Part shown: piece by piece, positions 53,223 to 63,538 of the stretch
Position numbering within the stretch: position 1 is the stretch's first letter
Layout of the letters: each line of letters opens with the position of its first letter
Source: Saururus chinensis
Lineage: Eukaryota; Streptophyta; Magnoliopsida; Piperales; Saururaceae
Assembly (NCBI GenBank): GCA_035235625.1
Contig: CP141149.1
Location: forward strand, 5,920,893-5,984,892
Length of the DNA: 64,000 nucleotides
Direction of reading: 5' to 3'
Position numbers and translations under genes: made by a program
Notes under the pieces: model-generated
What the model was told of the DNA's origin: nothing
What the model saw: the letters and a program-made list of their open reading frames with translations, nothing else
Databases searched by the model: none

Positions 53223-53640
53223 TCAAACCTTATGAAACCATGGGAGCGATGGTCGGGGTGTGGCCGTCAGAGGGAAGAACGGCTGCCCATGGGGAACCTC
53301 ATCTGAAACTCCTCCATTTTTGGACTGACGAATCGCCTCTTTCTGGAATCTGTGGAGGGAGGGGGGAAATCCGAAGGAGAAGGACGGGGACTGACGTTTC
53401 ACATCATAGGGAATGTATTTGAACTTGAAGGGGGTTAAAATACCCAGTCTTCCTCTCCCAACAACGGTCGATTTTCTTTCCCTGAGCTCGAAAGGCAATC
53501 CAATCCCCCAACATTCGAAGTCTGCCAAACAAATCAAAAATCGATTTGCAACGGTCGAAAAAAAGATCGACCTTCAAGTGGTTTCTTCGATCTTGATGGC
53601 TTGGTTTCCTCTGACAGGGTAGAGAAAAAAGCAGTCGCCC
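53223..53640 (-). other. GC-richer exon-like block, possible first exon or promoter remnant
   Basis: This block is much less AT-rich than its surroundings. On the minus strand it keeps a 104-codon frame (53537-53223) and ends TTCATAAG before GTTTGA, a plausible donor. A short frame starting MEEFQMRFPMGSRSSL ends in a stop after 16 codons, like a 5' leader. I recognise no domain. As it is upstream of, and on the same strand as, all the gene fragments, it could be the 5' exon of a chimeric transcript; that is inference. Confidence 0.35.
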
Positions 53641-53644
53641 TCTT

Positions 53645-53999
53645 TAGTTCTTTAGTGATGCCACCGCTCGGGTTCGGGTTAGGGTTTTGGGTTAGGGTTT
53701 GGCAAAACCCTAACCCGAACCCATATCACAAAGCTGTGACCCAAATCCGATCCGACTTGAACCCGACTCATTTGACCGAAATAGATTAAAAAAATAATTT
53801 TTATATATTTTTATTATTTTTTTTAATTTTTTTAAAAAATAATATATAAAAAATATAAGTTTTATATTTATATTTATATTCGGGTTGGATCACTAAAACC
53901 CGACCTGACCTATTAGGGTTATTTTAAAAAACCAAACCCGACCCATTAGGGTCGGGTCGGGTCGAGTTTACCATTTACCCGACCCGAGTAGCATCCCTA
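53645..53999. mobile_element. hAT-type MITE (355 bp) with 8-bp duplication GCCCTCTT
   Basis: GCCCTCTT occurs on both sides (53637-53644 and 54000-54007), the 8-bp target duplication typical of hAT elements. The right end, read inward, is TAGGGATGCTACTCGGGTCG; the left end is TAG, nine extra bases, then GATGCCACCGCTCGGGTTCG, a matching inverted repeat. The interior is dominated by GGGTCGGGT and CCCGACCCG tracts with an AT-rich centre. There is no transposase. It sits directly upstream of the exon-like block at 53223-53640. Confidence 0.75.
53670..53722. repeat. Perfect 20-bp inverted repeat of telomere-like TTAGGG units
   Basis: GGGTTCGGGTTAGGGTTTTG (53670-53689) and its exact complement CAAAACCCTAACCCGAACCC (53703-53722) flank a 13-base loop that itself reads GGTTAGGGTTTGG. 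The arms contain the plant telomere-type TTTAGGG motif. It is internal to the MITE. Confidence 0.95.
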
Positions 54000-54007
54000 G
54001 CCCTCTT

Positions 54008-57000
54008 CACATCTCGCTCCCACTTTTATCCAATTAAGAGGCATGTGCGAGGCGTGTACGAGGGGCTTGGGAGAACCACTCGGCTAGGTTGCCAACATAA
54101 TAAAGGGGCATAATACAACATCAGGGACGAAGTAGTTGCCCACACATAACCATGAAGAACGGGTTTTTTATATATTAGCGTATCATTGATGAAGAGTTTT
54201 TTATATATTAGCATAGCACACTATTATACGCACCATTAATGACTCTCACGAGTAGAACATGAATGAGAATATAATATTAGTTTTTAAAAAAATATATTAT
54301 TATATTAAAGAATCTAATATTAGTTTAAAAAAATAATTATTATATTAAATAACTTTTAATTATTAATATGTGGAAATGAAAAAGTATGGCTCAATTTGAC
54401 TTTTTCTCTTGAATACCTTCTCTTAGAGTGTAAAGTTAAAAACAGTATCATTAGAAAGTATACAGCTTTAAAATGGTAATTAGTGTGACAAATTTTTAGT
54501 ACATTTTTAATATTAAAATTTTAATATATTAATTAAATATTATTTTTAATGTTGTACCTAAAGGGTTATTGTAAAACTAAAAATGGACATAATGATTTTT
54601 GAATCGTTTGAATCGGATGTGGTAGTTGTAAGTATGGATCGTGAGATACGTGCATCATAGGCGGACCCACTCTGAAACTACGGTAAAACCTATCCTTGTA
54701 TGGTCTTTTTTGAAGGACTCATCAATACGAGTCCATCGATACCAAGAATGTATTATTCTGACTTATAGGTTAAAAGGTATAACAATTTAAAGTTTTTGGG
54801 AAAAAGAAAAAATAATAATATTATATTTTAGTCAACTGACACAAGCATTGCGTCAGCCGATGCTGATGCTTGACGGTGAGTGTTGTCTCACAGATCAATC
54901 GTGCGTCGGGCCCATGTATCATAGGCCATCCGCGTTGTGGGACCACGTCACGCAAATACACCCGCATGGCACACGGGACTGCGTGGTCCCATTGTGGACC
55001 ATGCGCCTTCCACACGACTCGCAGAACCCGCATGTCGGGTTCCGCTGAACTGCACGGAACTGCATGATGGCGCGGTTCCACATGGCACTTCGCCGCACCA
55101 ACCATTGGCCGGCGCGCAATGCGTGTCACACATGCGTTGCGTGTAGACACGGCCACATCATCATTTTCTTCGTTATTAAAACAAGATTTTACAACAATGA
55201 TTTCTTTCTTACTGCAAGTTAAAAACTTCTAACCATCCGTTTTGAGTCATTTTAAGTTCGAATTGACCCATTCGAAAAGCGTTTCTAACTAAATTGATAG
55301 TGTCAGATGCTATGACAAGGCCAGTTTTTCCATACAAGCTCTCTACAACCATGAACTTTCTACCCAACTGTAAGGTAGGGAGGTCTAAAACTATAGTCTA
55401 TGCTCTGTACACATGCGTGATGTTTTATGCACCGTTTTTTATTCAGTTATGCTTATTCGCTTGTATTTTTAGAAGTAATTCTGTACATATGCTATGTGTT
55501 ATTTAATCAGAAATATGATACAATATGTGTATTTCTAAATAGTTCTAGGATTATACCTATAATTATATTGTATCTACATACCTACCAAGGAAATTATCAG
55601 TATTTGGCGCGCATATAGGTATGGAGTATCATGGGAAAACTCCTACCTTCGGAGCTTCCTATTGCCCCATGAGTATCGAAAGAACGTCGTTTGGTATCAC
55701 GGCTATAGATTTATCATCATCAGACGAACCGGGGTTTTTCCAAAATTATTTCTAAATCTGTTTATAAAGTAAATTTTGTTGTAGTAAATTATCATTTTTT
55801 TTATTTAACATTAAATTAGATTTTAATTCCACCTACTGAAATCAATCCCAAGACAGCTGAAGAATTTTCTTCCTAGTTTTTTTGAATATTTTCCTAAACC
55901 TTTGTAATATTATGACTTTTATGTAAAGGCTTGTTAGGCCTATGTGTTTAATCTGACTGTTCTACACTCGGTGTATCGTGGACTAGGTCCTAATTTGCTA
56001 TTATGTTATATATCTTGGTTGTGCGCCAACTCCAATTTATTATCATGGTTTATGTATGAGTACGGTTGGCCGTCACATTCGGTTTCACGTGTGATGTAGC
56101 ACATGTCGAGCGGGAAAATAAATGTTTATAATGGCATATAATATTTAATGACGGTCGCCACAATAAGAATACTTAAATGAATCTAAATATTCAAAGTTGA
56201 ATATGGCACATAAGGCCCATTTAACTAAATTAGACATTAAATTGGTAAGTCTACTTTGATCTTAATGAGGTGACAAAAAATATTTTTAAAAGGCCCCATT
56301 AGGCTGCTTAGTAGGGACATTTTTAACCCAAATCATTTGGGGATAATCCCCATAATTTTAAAATATTATATAGGGAAAATTATTTAAATAATAATAATAA
56401 TAAATATTTACCAAATCAACTCACTTTGGGAAATATTTCCCAAAGTGGTGTTGCTTTTTGCCACATAGGTGCCAGCCAAGCCACTGGCGCCTGCATGACT
56501 TTTTTTTAAAAGTTTTATATGATTACATCCTTTGGTTAGACAAAATCAAGTTTAAGTTGATTTCGTCCTTCCAAAGGACAAAATCAGTTTAAAAAAAAAC
56601 TTGAACGAAATCAGCTTAAGACGATTTTGTTCTTTAGAATGACAAAATTGCTACACTTCACAAATCCAAATTGGGTCGACCATCTAAACAGATTTCGTCC
56701 TTTAAAAGGACAAAATCACATTCTTTTATTCCTAACTCCGCCTTCGCCTCCGGTATGCATCTCTCCACTCTTCCATGCATTAGTTCATCCTCTACCTTCA
56801 GTTCCCGTCCTCTGCCCCACCACCATGCTCCATCGTTCATCGCAATTGAGCACCGCTGACCAGAACCCGTCCTCCTCCGATCGTGTACAAAAGTGATTTT
56901 GTGTTTACATTCACTTATTCCGCTTGCCCAAATTTCAATTTAGGGCTTTGGTTGATTGAGCCTTCGAATCTGTTAAAGGTATACTCTTTCACTCATTTTT

Positions 57001-57472
57001 GATAAATTATTTGGGTATCACGTGCTTAGCATTGTTGCATTATTGTACAATCTTTAATGTGATGTTCTTAATTCTTATGGTTGGCCAATTGTCTTGGAGT
57101 GTTTCTATATCTTTTTTACTATGATGAGAAACTAGCATTGTAGAATTTTTTATTATTCAAATTATTTGAAATTGGACTGAAATTAGTATTTATGAAGGAT
57201 TTCGTATTCATCCACGCTGCATATGACTAAGATAGTTAACGCTTATTTAAAACTTTCAATGGGTCATGCAAGGATTCTCTGTTTTGTAGTCTGTATTAAG
57301 TAGAGAATTAATGATTTTAGTATGTATGTATGGGTAACTAATTGTATATTTTTGATATTGCATATGTTGGTTAGCTTATATATATATATAACTGCTGAGT
57401 TGATAATCTCATGTTATAAGTAAAGTAGTTATTTTGAGTCAATTGCTTAATCCAAGATTAATTTAATCTATT
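54008..57472. other. AT-rich DNA with a small GC-rich island; no gene seen
   Basis: Most of this stretch is AT-rich without recognisable features. From about 54838 to 55150 the composition becomes GC-rich (for example GGACCACGTCACGCAAATAC and CATGTCGGGTTCCGCTGAAC) and both strands are open in several frames. The overlapping frames code for nothing I recognise. The frames at 55294-55618 and 56627-56896 likewise show no domain. Three near-palindromes at 56558-56717 are listed separately. Confidence 0.5.
56558..56717. repeat. Three near-palindromes with a GATTTYGTCCTTT motif
   Basis: TGATTTCGTCCTT/AAAGGACAAAATCA (56558-56586), GATTTTGTTCTTTAGAATGACAAAAT (about 56622-56648) and GATTTCGTCCTTTAAAAGGACAAAATC (56691-56717) are each close to perfect inverted repeats. 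They share one motif and are spaced about 65-70 bp apart. Their role is unknown. Confidence 0.85.
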
Positions 57473-57969
57473 TACTACAACAAAATTGACTATTAGCAAC
57501 GCATATAAAGCGTTGCTACATGCGTCGATAAAAGTGTCGTCGCTATTGCATATTAGCGACGCTTAAATCAAGCATCGCTAAAAGTATAATATTAACATTT
57601 ACTAAACGTCGCTATTAGTATGCTATTAACGACGCTTTTGATTAAGCGTCACTAATAATATAGTATTAATGACATTTATTATGTGTCGTTAATTAAAAAT
57701 ATTTTAAATTTTTTAAAAATATAATTGTCTTTAAAAAATAAATTAAATAAATAATTAGTAACAATGCTTATATAAGTGTAGCTAATGTATATAATATTTA
57801 AAAAATATATTAAAATTTTTTATTTATAAATTAAAAAATAATTTAACACTATTAGTGGCGCTTGGTAAATGCATCGCTAATAGTATATAAATATAAAAAA
57901 TAAAAAAATCTATTAGCGACGCTCATATTGAGTATCGCTAAAAAATAAAAATAAAAAAAGCCACCAAAT

Positions 57970-58690
57970 CGGGTTAGTACCGGTTTGGAGCAATGGGCAC
58001 TGACCCGTGGGTTTGTGTGGACGGAGGGGAAAGATGCGCCAGACAGAGGGGAAAGACGTGCGCTAGCCATCTCTGGCGGTGGCGCTGCGTAAGAGGAGGG
58101 GAAAGATGCTCCTGGCCATCTCCGGCGGGTGGTGCTGCATAAGAGGAGGGGAAAGACGACGACGTGGCTGCACTAGCACCGGAGGACACGACATAGCCGG
58201 GCTGGAGTCTGAGGAGGACGCAGCGGGATTTTTCTCGTAGGACGGGACCAGGGCAGTGGGCAGAGGAGAAGGAGGCGAGGCTGGGTATTTGCGCTGCTTG
58301 CATGAAGGCTCGAGGCAAGGGACAACGGGAGAGAGAGCAGCTGGTCCTGAGTCGTTTTTTCTCACTGGGTAGGAAACAACAGCGGGCAGAGGTAGGCGAA
58401 GTGGCAGCAGCGGCACAGAAAGCTCATGGCGGGGGAGGATAGGTGGAAGCAAAGCCTGAGCCAACAAGTGCCCCAAAGATGCTGCCTTTCTGGTCTAGAG
58501 GACGAAGCGAGGCAAGGACGAAGTGAGGCGTAGCCAGTGGAAGCAAAGGAGGAGAGGAGAGAAGAACCTCATGGTAGGGACGAAAGCAAGGTGGAGCCGG
58601 TGGAAGTGGAGGAGGAGAGGAGGGAAGAAGCGCGGCATATAAAGGCCCGGGCTGAAATTTGCCAGCGTTAAATGTTTAGCGACGCTCATT
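57970..58690. other. GC-rich block inside the CACTA element
   Basis: The block contains imperfect tandem copies of GAGGGGAAAGATG followed by a CTGGCCATCTCYGGCGG-type stretch at about 58025-58165, and a duplicated segment of about 75 bp (AAGTGAGGCGTAGCCAGTGG, AAGGTGGAGCCGGTGG) at 58510-58640. Minus-strand frames (57974-58476, 58495-58713) are Pro/Ser/Leu-rich with no known domain. It could be captured host DNA, but I cannot assign it. Confidence 0.5.
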
Positions 58691-58893
58691 GGAGCGTCGC
58701 ACAACATAACCATTTGCGACGCTCATTTACGAGTGTCGCAAATAGAGATCCATTAGCGACAGAATAAAGTTAGTATTGCGAATATAAGTAATATTAGCAA
58801 CGCTCTCTTTCAACCGTCACTAATGTCAAATTTTTTTAAAAAAAAATACTATTGGTGACACTCAGTTATGTTGCTATTAATTTTTTTTGTTTT

Positions 58894-61063
58894 TCTCTCC
58901 CTCTCTTTCCTCCTCTCTCTCCTCACCTTCTCTCCCTCCTCTCTCTCTACCCTCTTTCTCCTCACCTTCTCTCTCTACCCTCTCTCTCCTCTCCTTCTCT
59001 CTCTACCCTCTCTCTCCTCTCTCATCTCTCTCTACCCTCTCTCTCCTCACCTTCTCTCTCTACCCTCTCTCTCCTCTCTCATCTCTCTCTCTCCGTTCTC
59101 TCTCTACCCTCTCTCTCCTCACCTTCTCTCTCTACCCTCTCTCTCCTCTCTCATCTCTCTCTCTCCGTTCTCTCTCTACCCTCTCTTCTCTCTCTCCCTC
59201 TCCTCTCTCTCCCTCTCACCCTCTCTCTCTCCTCCCTCTCCTCTCTCTCTCCCCTCCCCCTCTCTCTCCCCCTCTCTTTCTCACCCTCCTCTCTCTCTCT
59301 CCCTCTCACCCTCTCTCTCCCCTCTCTCTCTCTCCATCTCTCCCTCCTCTCTCTCTCCCCCTCTCTCTCTCCTCCCTCTCCTCTCTCTCCTCTAATTTAA
59401 ATTTTTTAAGATTTTTTATTCTTTAAAATTAATTTTTAAAAATAAAAAAAGAGTTAAAGAAAATCATATTAGCGACATATAAAATTATATGTCGCTAATA
59501 CGTCACGTATTAGTGACGTATAAATTTATAAGTCGCTAATACATGTACTAATAACGACATATAAAATTATACGTCGCTATTACTATTTATTTTAAATTTA
59601 TTTTTTTATTTTAAAAATATAAATATTAATAAAAAAATTAAAATAAAATTCCTCTCTCTCACTCCACCCTCCTCTCTCTCCTCCCTCCTCTCTCTCTCTC
59701 CTCCCCTCTCTCTCTCCCTCTCACCCTTTCTCTCTCCTCCCTCTCCTCTCTCCCCCTCTCTCTCTTGCCATCTCTACCTCCTCCCTCTCTCTCCCCCTCT
59801 CTCTCCTCCCTCTCCTCTCTCTCTCTCTCCCTCTCTCTCCTCCCTCTCCTCTCTCTCCCCCTCTCTCTCCTCCCTCTCCTCTCTCTCTCCTCTAATTTAA
59901 TTTTTTAAGATTTTTTATTCTTTGAAATTAATTTTTAAAAATAAAAAAAGAGTTAAAGGAAATCATATTAGCGACCTATAAACTTATACATTGCTAATAC
60001 GTCACGTATTAGCGATGTATAAATTTATACATTGCTAATACATGTACTAATAGCGACGTATAAAATTATACATCGCTATTACTATTTATTTTAATTTTTT
60101 TATTTAAAAAATATAAATATTAATAAAAAAAATTAAATCTCAAAATAAAATTCCTCTCTCACTCCACCCACCTCTCTCTCCTCCCTCCTCTCTCCCCCTC
60201 TCTCTCCTCCCTCCTCTCTCTCCTCCTCTCTCTCTCCTCCCTCTCTGCTCTAATTTAAATTTTTAAAGATTTTTTATTCTTTAAAATTAATATTTTAAAA
60301 TAAAAAAAGAGTTAAAGGAAATCATATTAGTGACGAATAAAATTATACATCGCTAATACGTTACGTATTAGCAACATATAAATTTATATATCGCCAATAC
60401 ATGTACTAATAGCGACGTATAAAATTATACATCACTATTAGTATTTATTTTAATTTTATTTTTTTATTTTTAAAATATAAATATTAAAAGAAATTAAAAA
60501 AATCAAAATAAAATTCCACTCTCTCACTCCACCCTCCTCTCTCTCCCCCCTCTCTCTCACCCTATCTCTCTCCTCTCTCTCTCCTCCCTCCTCTCTCTCT
60601 CTCCCTCCTCTCTCTCCCTCCTCTCTCTCCCTCCTCTCTCTCTCCTTCCTCTCCTCTCTCTCTTCTCTAATTTAAATTTTTAAGATTTTTACTCTTTAAA
60701 ATTAATTTTAAAAATAAAAAAATTAGAGGAAATCATATTAGTGACGTCTACTTTTATTCGTCGCTAATACATTTACTAATAGTGACATATAAAATGATAC
60801 GTCGTTATTAGTATTTATTTTAATTTTATTTTTTTATTTTAAAATTTTAAAAAAATAAAAAAACCAAAAATAAAATTCCTCTCTCTCTTCCCTCTCTCTC
60901 TCTCCCTCTCTCCCCTCGCTCTCTCCTCTCTCTCTCTCTTCCCTCCCCTCTCTCTCCACTCTCTCTCTCTCCCTCTCTCTCACCTCACTCTCTCAGCTCC
61001 CTCTCTCTCTCTCCTCTCTCTCTCTTCGATCTCTCTCTCTCCATGCACTCTCTTCACTCTCTT
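58894..61063. repeat. Composite array: five CT-rich tracts and four palindrome spacers
   Basis: CT-rich tracts of CTCTCTCC/CTCTCACC type lie at 58894-59393, 59651-59893, 60153-60251, 60515-60668 and 60878-61063. The intervening spacers (about 210-265 bp each) are copies of one sequence, beginning CTCTAATTTAAATTTTTWAAG and containing AGTTAAAGGAAATCATATTAG. Each then carries inverted pairs of the form TTAGCGACGTATAAAATTAT / ATACGTCGCTA. The whole is a tandem array of a spacer-plus-CT unit in which the CT part varies in length. Long Ser/Leu/Pro frames at 58852-59426 are translations of the CT tract. Confidence 0.9.
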
Positions 61064-61800
61064 TTATTATAAATTATATTTTAAAATTAATAATAAAATT
61101 TAACAAATAAAATATATTATATATAATATAGTAAAAGTTTAATCTATTCTTAACACTAGTTTTAATTGGAAATTTAATATTTATTTATTGTGTATACAAA
61201 TAATAAATATTGAATAAAATATATTATATTTAGGAAGTTTATTATGTTTTTTTAATATTTATTTATTAAATAAAACTAATTAATAAAGCTAATTAGAAAT
61301 GGTATTTGCGACGCTTATTCAATGACGCTTATTCAATAAGCGTCGCTAATAATTTAAAATTTAATTTTTATTTTTAATTAATAACTATTAGTGACGCTTT
61401 TGTAAGCGTCTCTAATAGCAATACTATTAGCGACGCTTTTGCATAAGCGTCACTATTGCAAAAGCTATTAGCGACGCTTAAGAAAAGCATCACTAATAGT
61501 TATTTTTTCTTTTTTATTTAAATATATATCTTTTAGCGACGGTTATATAAAACATCACGAATAGAGGAACTACTAGCAACGCTGATAGTAAAGCATCGCT
61601 AATATGATTAGTATTAGCGACGCTTTAAACTAAGCGTCGCTAATATATGAGTATTAGCGATGCATACAAAAATGCGTCGCTAATAGTTCTTTTTTTTTTT
61701 GCAATATTTTTTTATATGTCACAAATAGTTATTTTTAGCAAAGCTTATTTAAGCGTCGCTGATAAATGTGTCGCTAATACTACATTTTGTTGTAGTGATT

Positions 61801-62328
61801 GCTTATGAATTGAGTAGAGATGGCAGAAGAAATGGTTAGATTTTTACTTAACTATGATGGACGCATAGAAGGATTATTAATTAAAAATCGTCTACATATA
61901 ATGAATTTGAGATGCAAGTAGCTAGCAAAGCTGGGTTGGATCGAAGAAGATGAAAAATCACTATAAAATGTGTTATTCCAACATATGGATCGAGTTTGAG
62001 ACAAATATGTATAAATGATGATGCATCAATGAGTTTTATGTGTGACTTCTCACATCAAATAATTTGTTTCGACTGATTTCTCGAAAAAGAGGCCCGAGTG
62101 CCTAGTAAAAGGCGAAGTAGTTCACCTAGGAGCTCTCACAGGAGCTCACATATGTTTATGCCTATACTCCAAAACAATGCCTCATCTTGCACCCACTTTA
62201 GACCCTCTTGAAGAAAATAAGAGGCCTCTACCAATGCTAAATTCTTGTCAGCAGGGGGGAGCTTTTAACAAGGCCAATAGATCAAACCCTATTGGGATCA
62301 TTTGGCACAAGCTACCCTTAAGATTAAG
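61801..62328. other. Spacer with a possible decayed coding remnant
   Basis: Between the two transposons a plus-strand frame starting near 61820 reads MAEEMVRFLLNYDGRIEGLL and stays open for about 30 codons, then continues in the same frame with several stops (for example FLEKEARVPSKRRSSSP near 62080). It may be a degraded transposase or host gene piece. I cannot name it. Confidence 0.3.
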
Positions 62329-63106
62329 GGTATGTTTGGATTGGTAGGGGAAAGGATAAGAATTTTGAAAAATCTTTTTGTTTACATTATTTGGTGTAAT
62401 CGGGAAAGAGAGAATAGAATGAAAACAAAAAGAAAAGGTGCAGAAAATTGGCCCCAAAATTTCTTACCCCTCTCAATCCATAGATTTTAAGAGAAATTTT
62501 GCATACCAGAATTGTGCCTTGAACATTGCTAGTGTCGACCTATCCACTATCATTGCTACTGTCATCACCACTGCCATCGCTATTACCACCACAATTGTCA
62601 CTACCACCACTATCATGACCACTATCATTGCTACAAAAACTACCACTACTACCACCATCGCTGTTACTACTAACATCACTGTCACTACTACTACCACCAT
62701 CATCACTACTACAGTCACTACCATTGTCGCCACTACCACTACTAATACTACCATAGCCACTACTATCGCCATCGCAGCCACTACCAATTACAACCCCCAC
62801 TATCGCTACCATTACGTACACTGTTGCCTTTGCAATCATCAACTCTGCACCACTTTTTCTGCCGCTTCCATCACCACTAGAAGCGATATGGAGGTGGTAA
62901 TGATGGTGGCAACATTGGAGGGATAGTTTTATTATTAAAATTATAAATGGTACAATGCTATTTTTGTGGTTACAGTGGATAAGTTTCAATTTTCTAAAAC
63001 AATATTGGTGTAATAAATAATGAAATTTTTAGGATTCTCTTAGTTTCTCTTTTGGGATTCACTTTCTCTTTCCCTTTCTCCACTTTTTTGCCAATCCAAA
63101 CAAACC
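62329..63106. mobile_element. MITE-like element (778 bp) with TTAAG flanks
   Basis: The left end GGTATGTTTGGATTGG (62329-62344) and the right end CCAATCCAAACAAACC (63091-63106) are inverted repeats matching at 15 of 16 positions. TTAAG lies on both sides (62324-62328 and 63107-63111). TIRs of the GTTTGG type and a target containing TTA suggest the PIF/Harbinger superfamily, although its usual duplication is only 3 bp, so the class is uncertain. There is no transposase. The centre is a long imperfect trinucleotide repeat. Confidence 0.65.
62535..62810. repeat. Imperfect (ACY)n trinucleotide repeat
   Basis: ACCACTACCACC-type triplets with ATC and GCC variants run for about 270 bp inside the MITE-like element. 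Frames across it (Thr/Ile-rich on plus, Val/Met/Gly/Ser-rich on minus) follow from the repeat and are not called genes. Confidence 0.9.
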
Positions 63107-63111
63107 TTAAG

Positions 63112-63538
63112 GGGGAGCATGAGCCAACACAATTTTCTTTATGGGCTAGTGGGGCAGTCTTTATGTTATTTTAGTGTGCAGCTCAAAAAACAGGACCAAC
63201 TACAAATTGTCATTTGGATGTGTTGTCTTGTTGTTATTTTGGGTTTTCTTTGCTAGCAAGGATCCTAGCCTCAAATTTGTAAAAATTTTTCATTCATCTT
63301 CGTACACATTTTGTGCTATGGATAGTTTTTCCTTTAAACTACCAAGTCATTTTTTGGGAGATTCAAGTTTGAATATTAATAGTTTAAATTTTCTTTAAAA
63401 AATCCCTTAATTTTCATAGTAGTTTTCATTTTTATTTAAATGCAAAATCATATTGAAATTATATACATCTTGCATTGTATATGCCTTGGGAAGTCTCCCA
63501 CTCACTACTAGCACCATGTTTCCTCCGTACTCAAAATA
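63112..63538. other. AT-rich spacer, nothing recognised
   Basis: No gene or repeat is evident. The frame at 63174-63398 has no recognisable domain. Confidence 0.5.

Larger units (their letters stand above)
57473..61797. mobile_element. Non-autonomous CACTA transposon (4325 bp), ATT duplication
   Basis: The left end is TACTACAACAAAAT and the right end, read inward, is CACTACAACAAAAT, differing only in the first base. ATT flanks both sides (57470-57472 and 61798-61800), the 3-bp duplication of CACTA elements. Subterminal TTAGCGACGCTT-type repeats in both orientations crowd 57483-57660, 57845-57945 and 61305-61775, as expected for transposase-binding arrays. No transposase is present. The interior holds a GC-rich block with short tandem repeats (57970-58690) and five CT-rich tracts separated by four palindrome-bearing spacers (58894-61063). 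Movement would need a partner element in trans. Confidence 0.9.

Noticed and set aside
53690..53722. Interstitial telomere array
   Set aside because: There are only a few TTTAGGG-like units, arranged as an inverted repeat inside a MITE, so it is not a relic chromosome end.
54838..55150. GC-rich island with overlapping frames as a possible gene
   Set aside because: Frames are open on both strands with no domain, and there are no splice or promoter signals I can defend.
58852..59426. Three overlapping Ser/Leu/Pro frames of about 180 codons
   Set aside because: They translate one CT-rich tract in all three frames, so the openness follows from the absence of TA-containing codons.
62438..62989. 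Thr-rich and Ser/Gly-rich frames
   Set aside because: They follow from the ACY trinucleotide repeat inside the MITE-like element.
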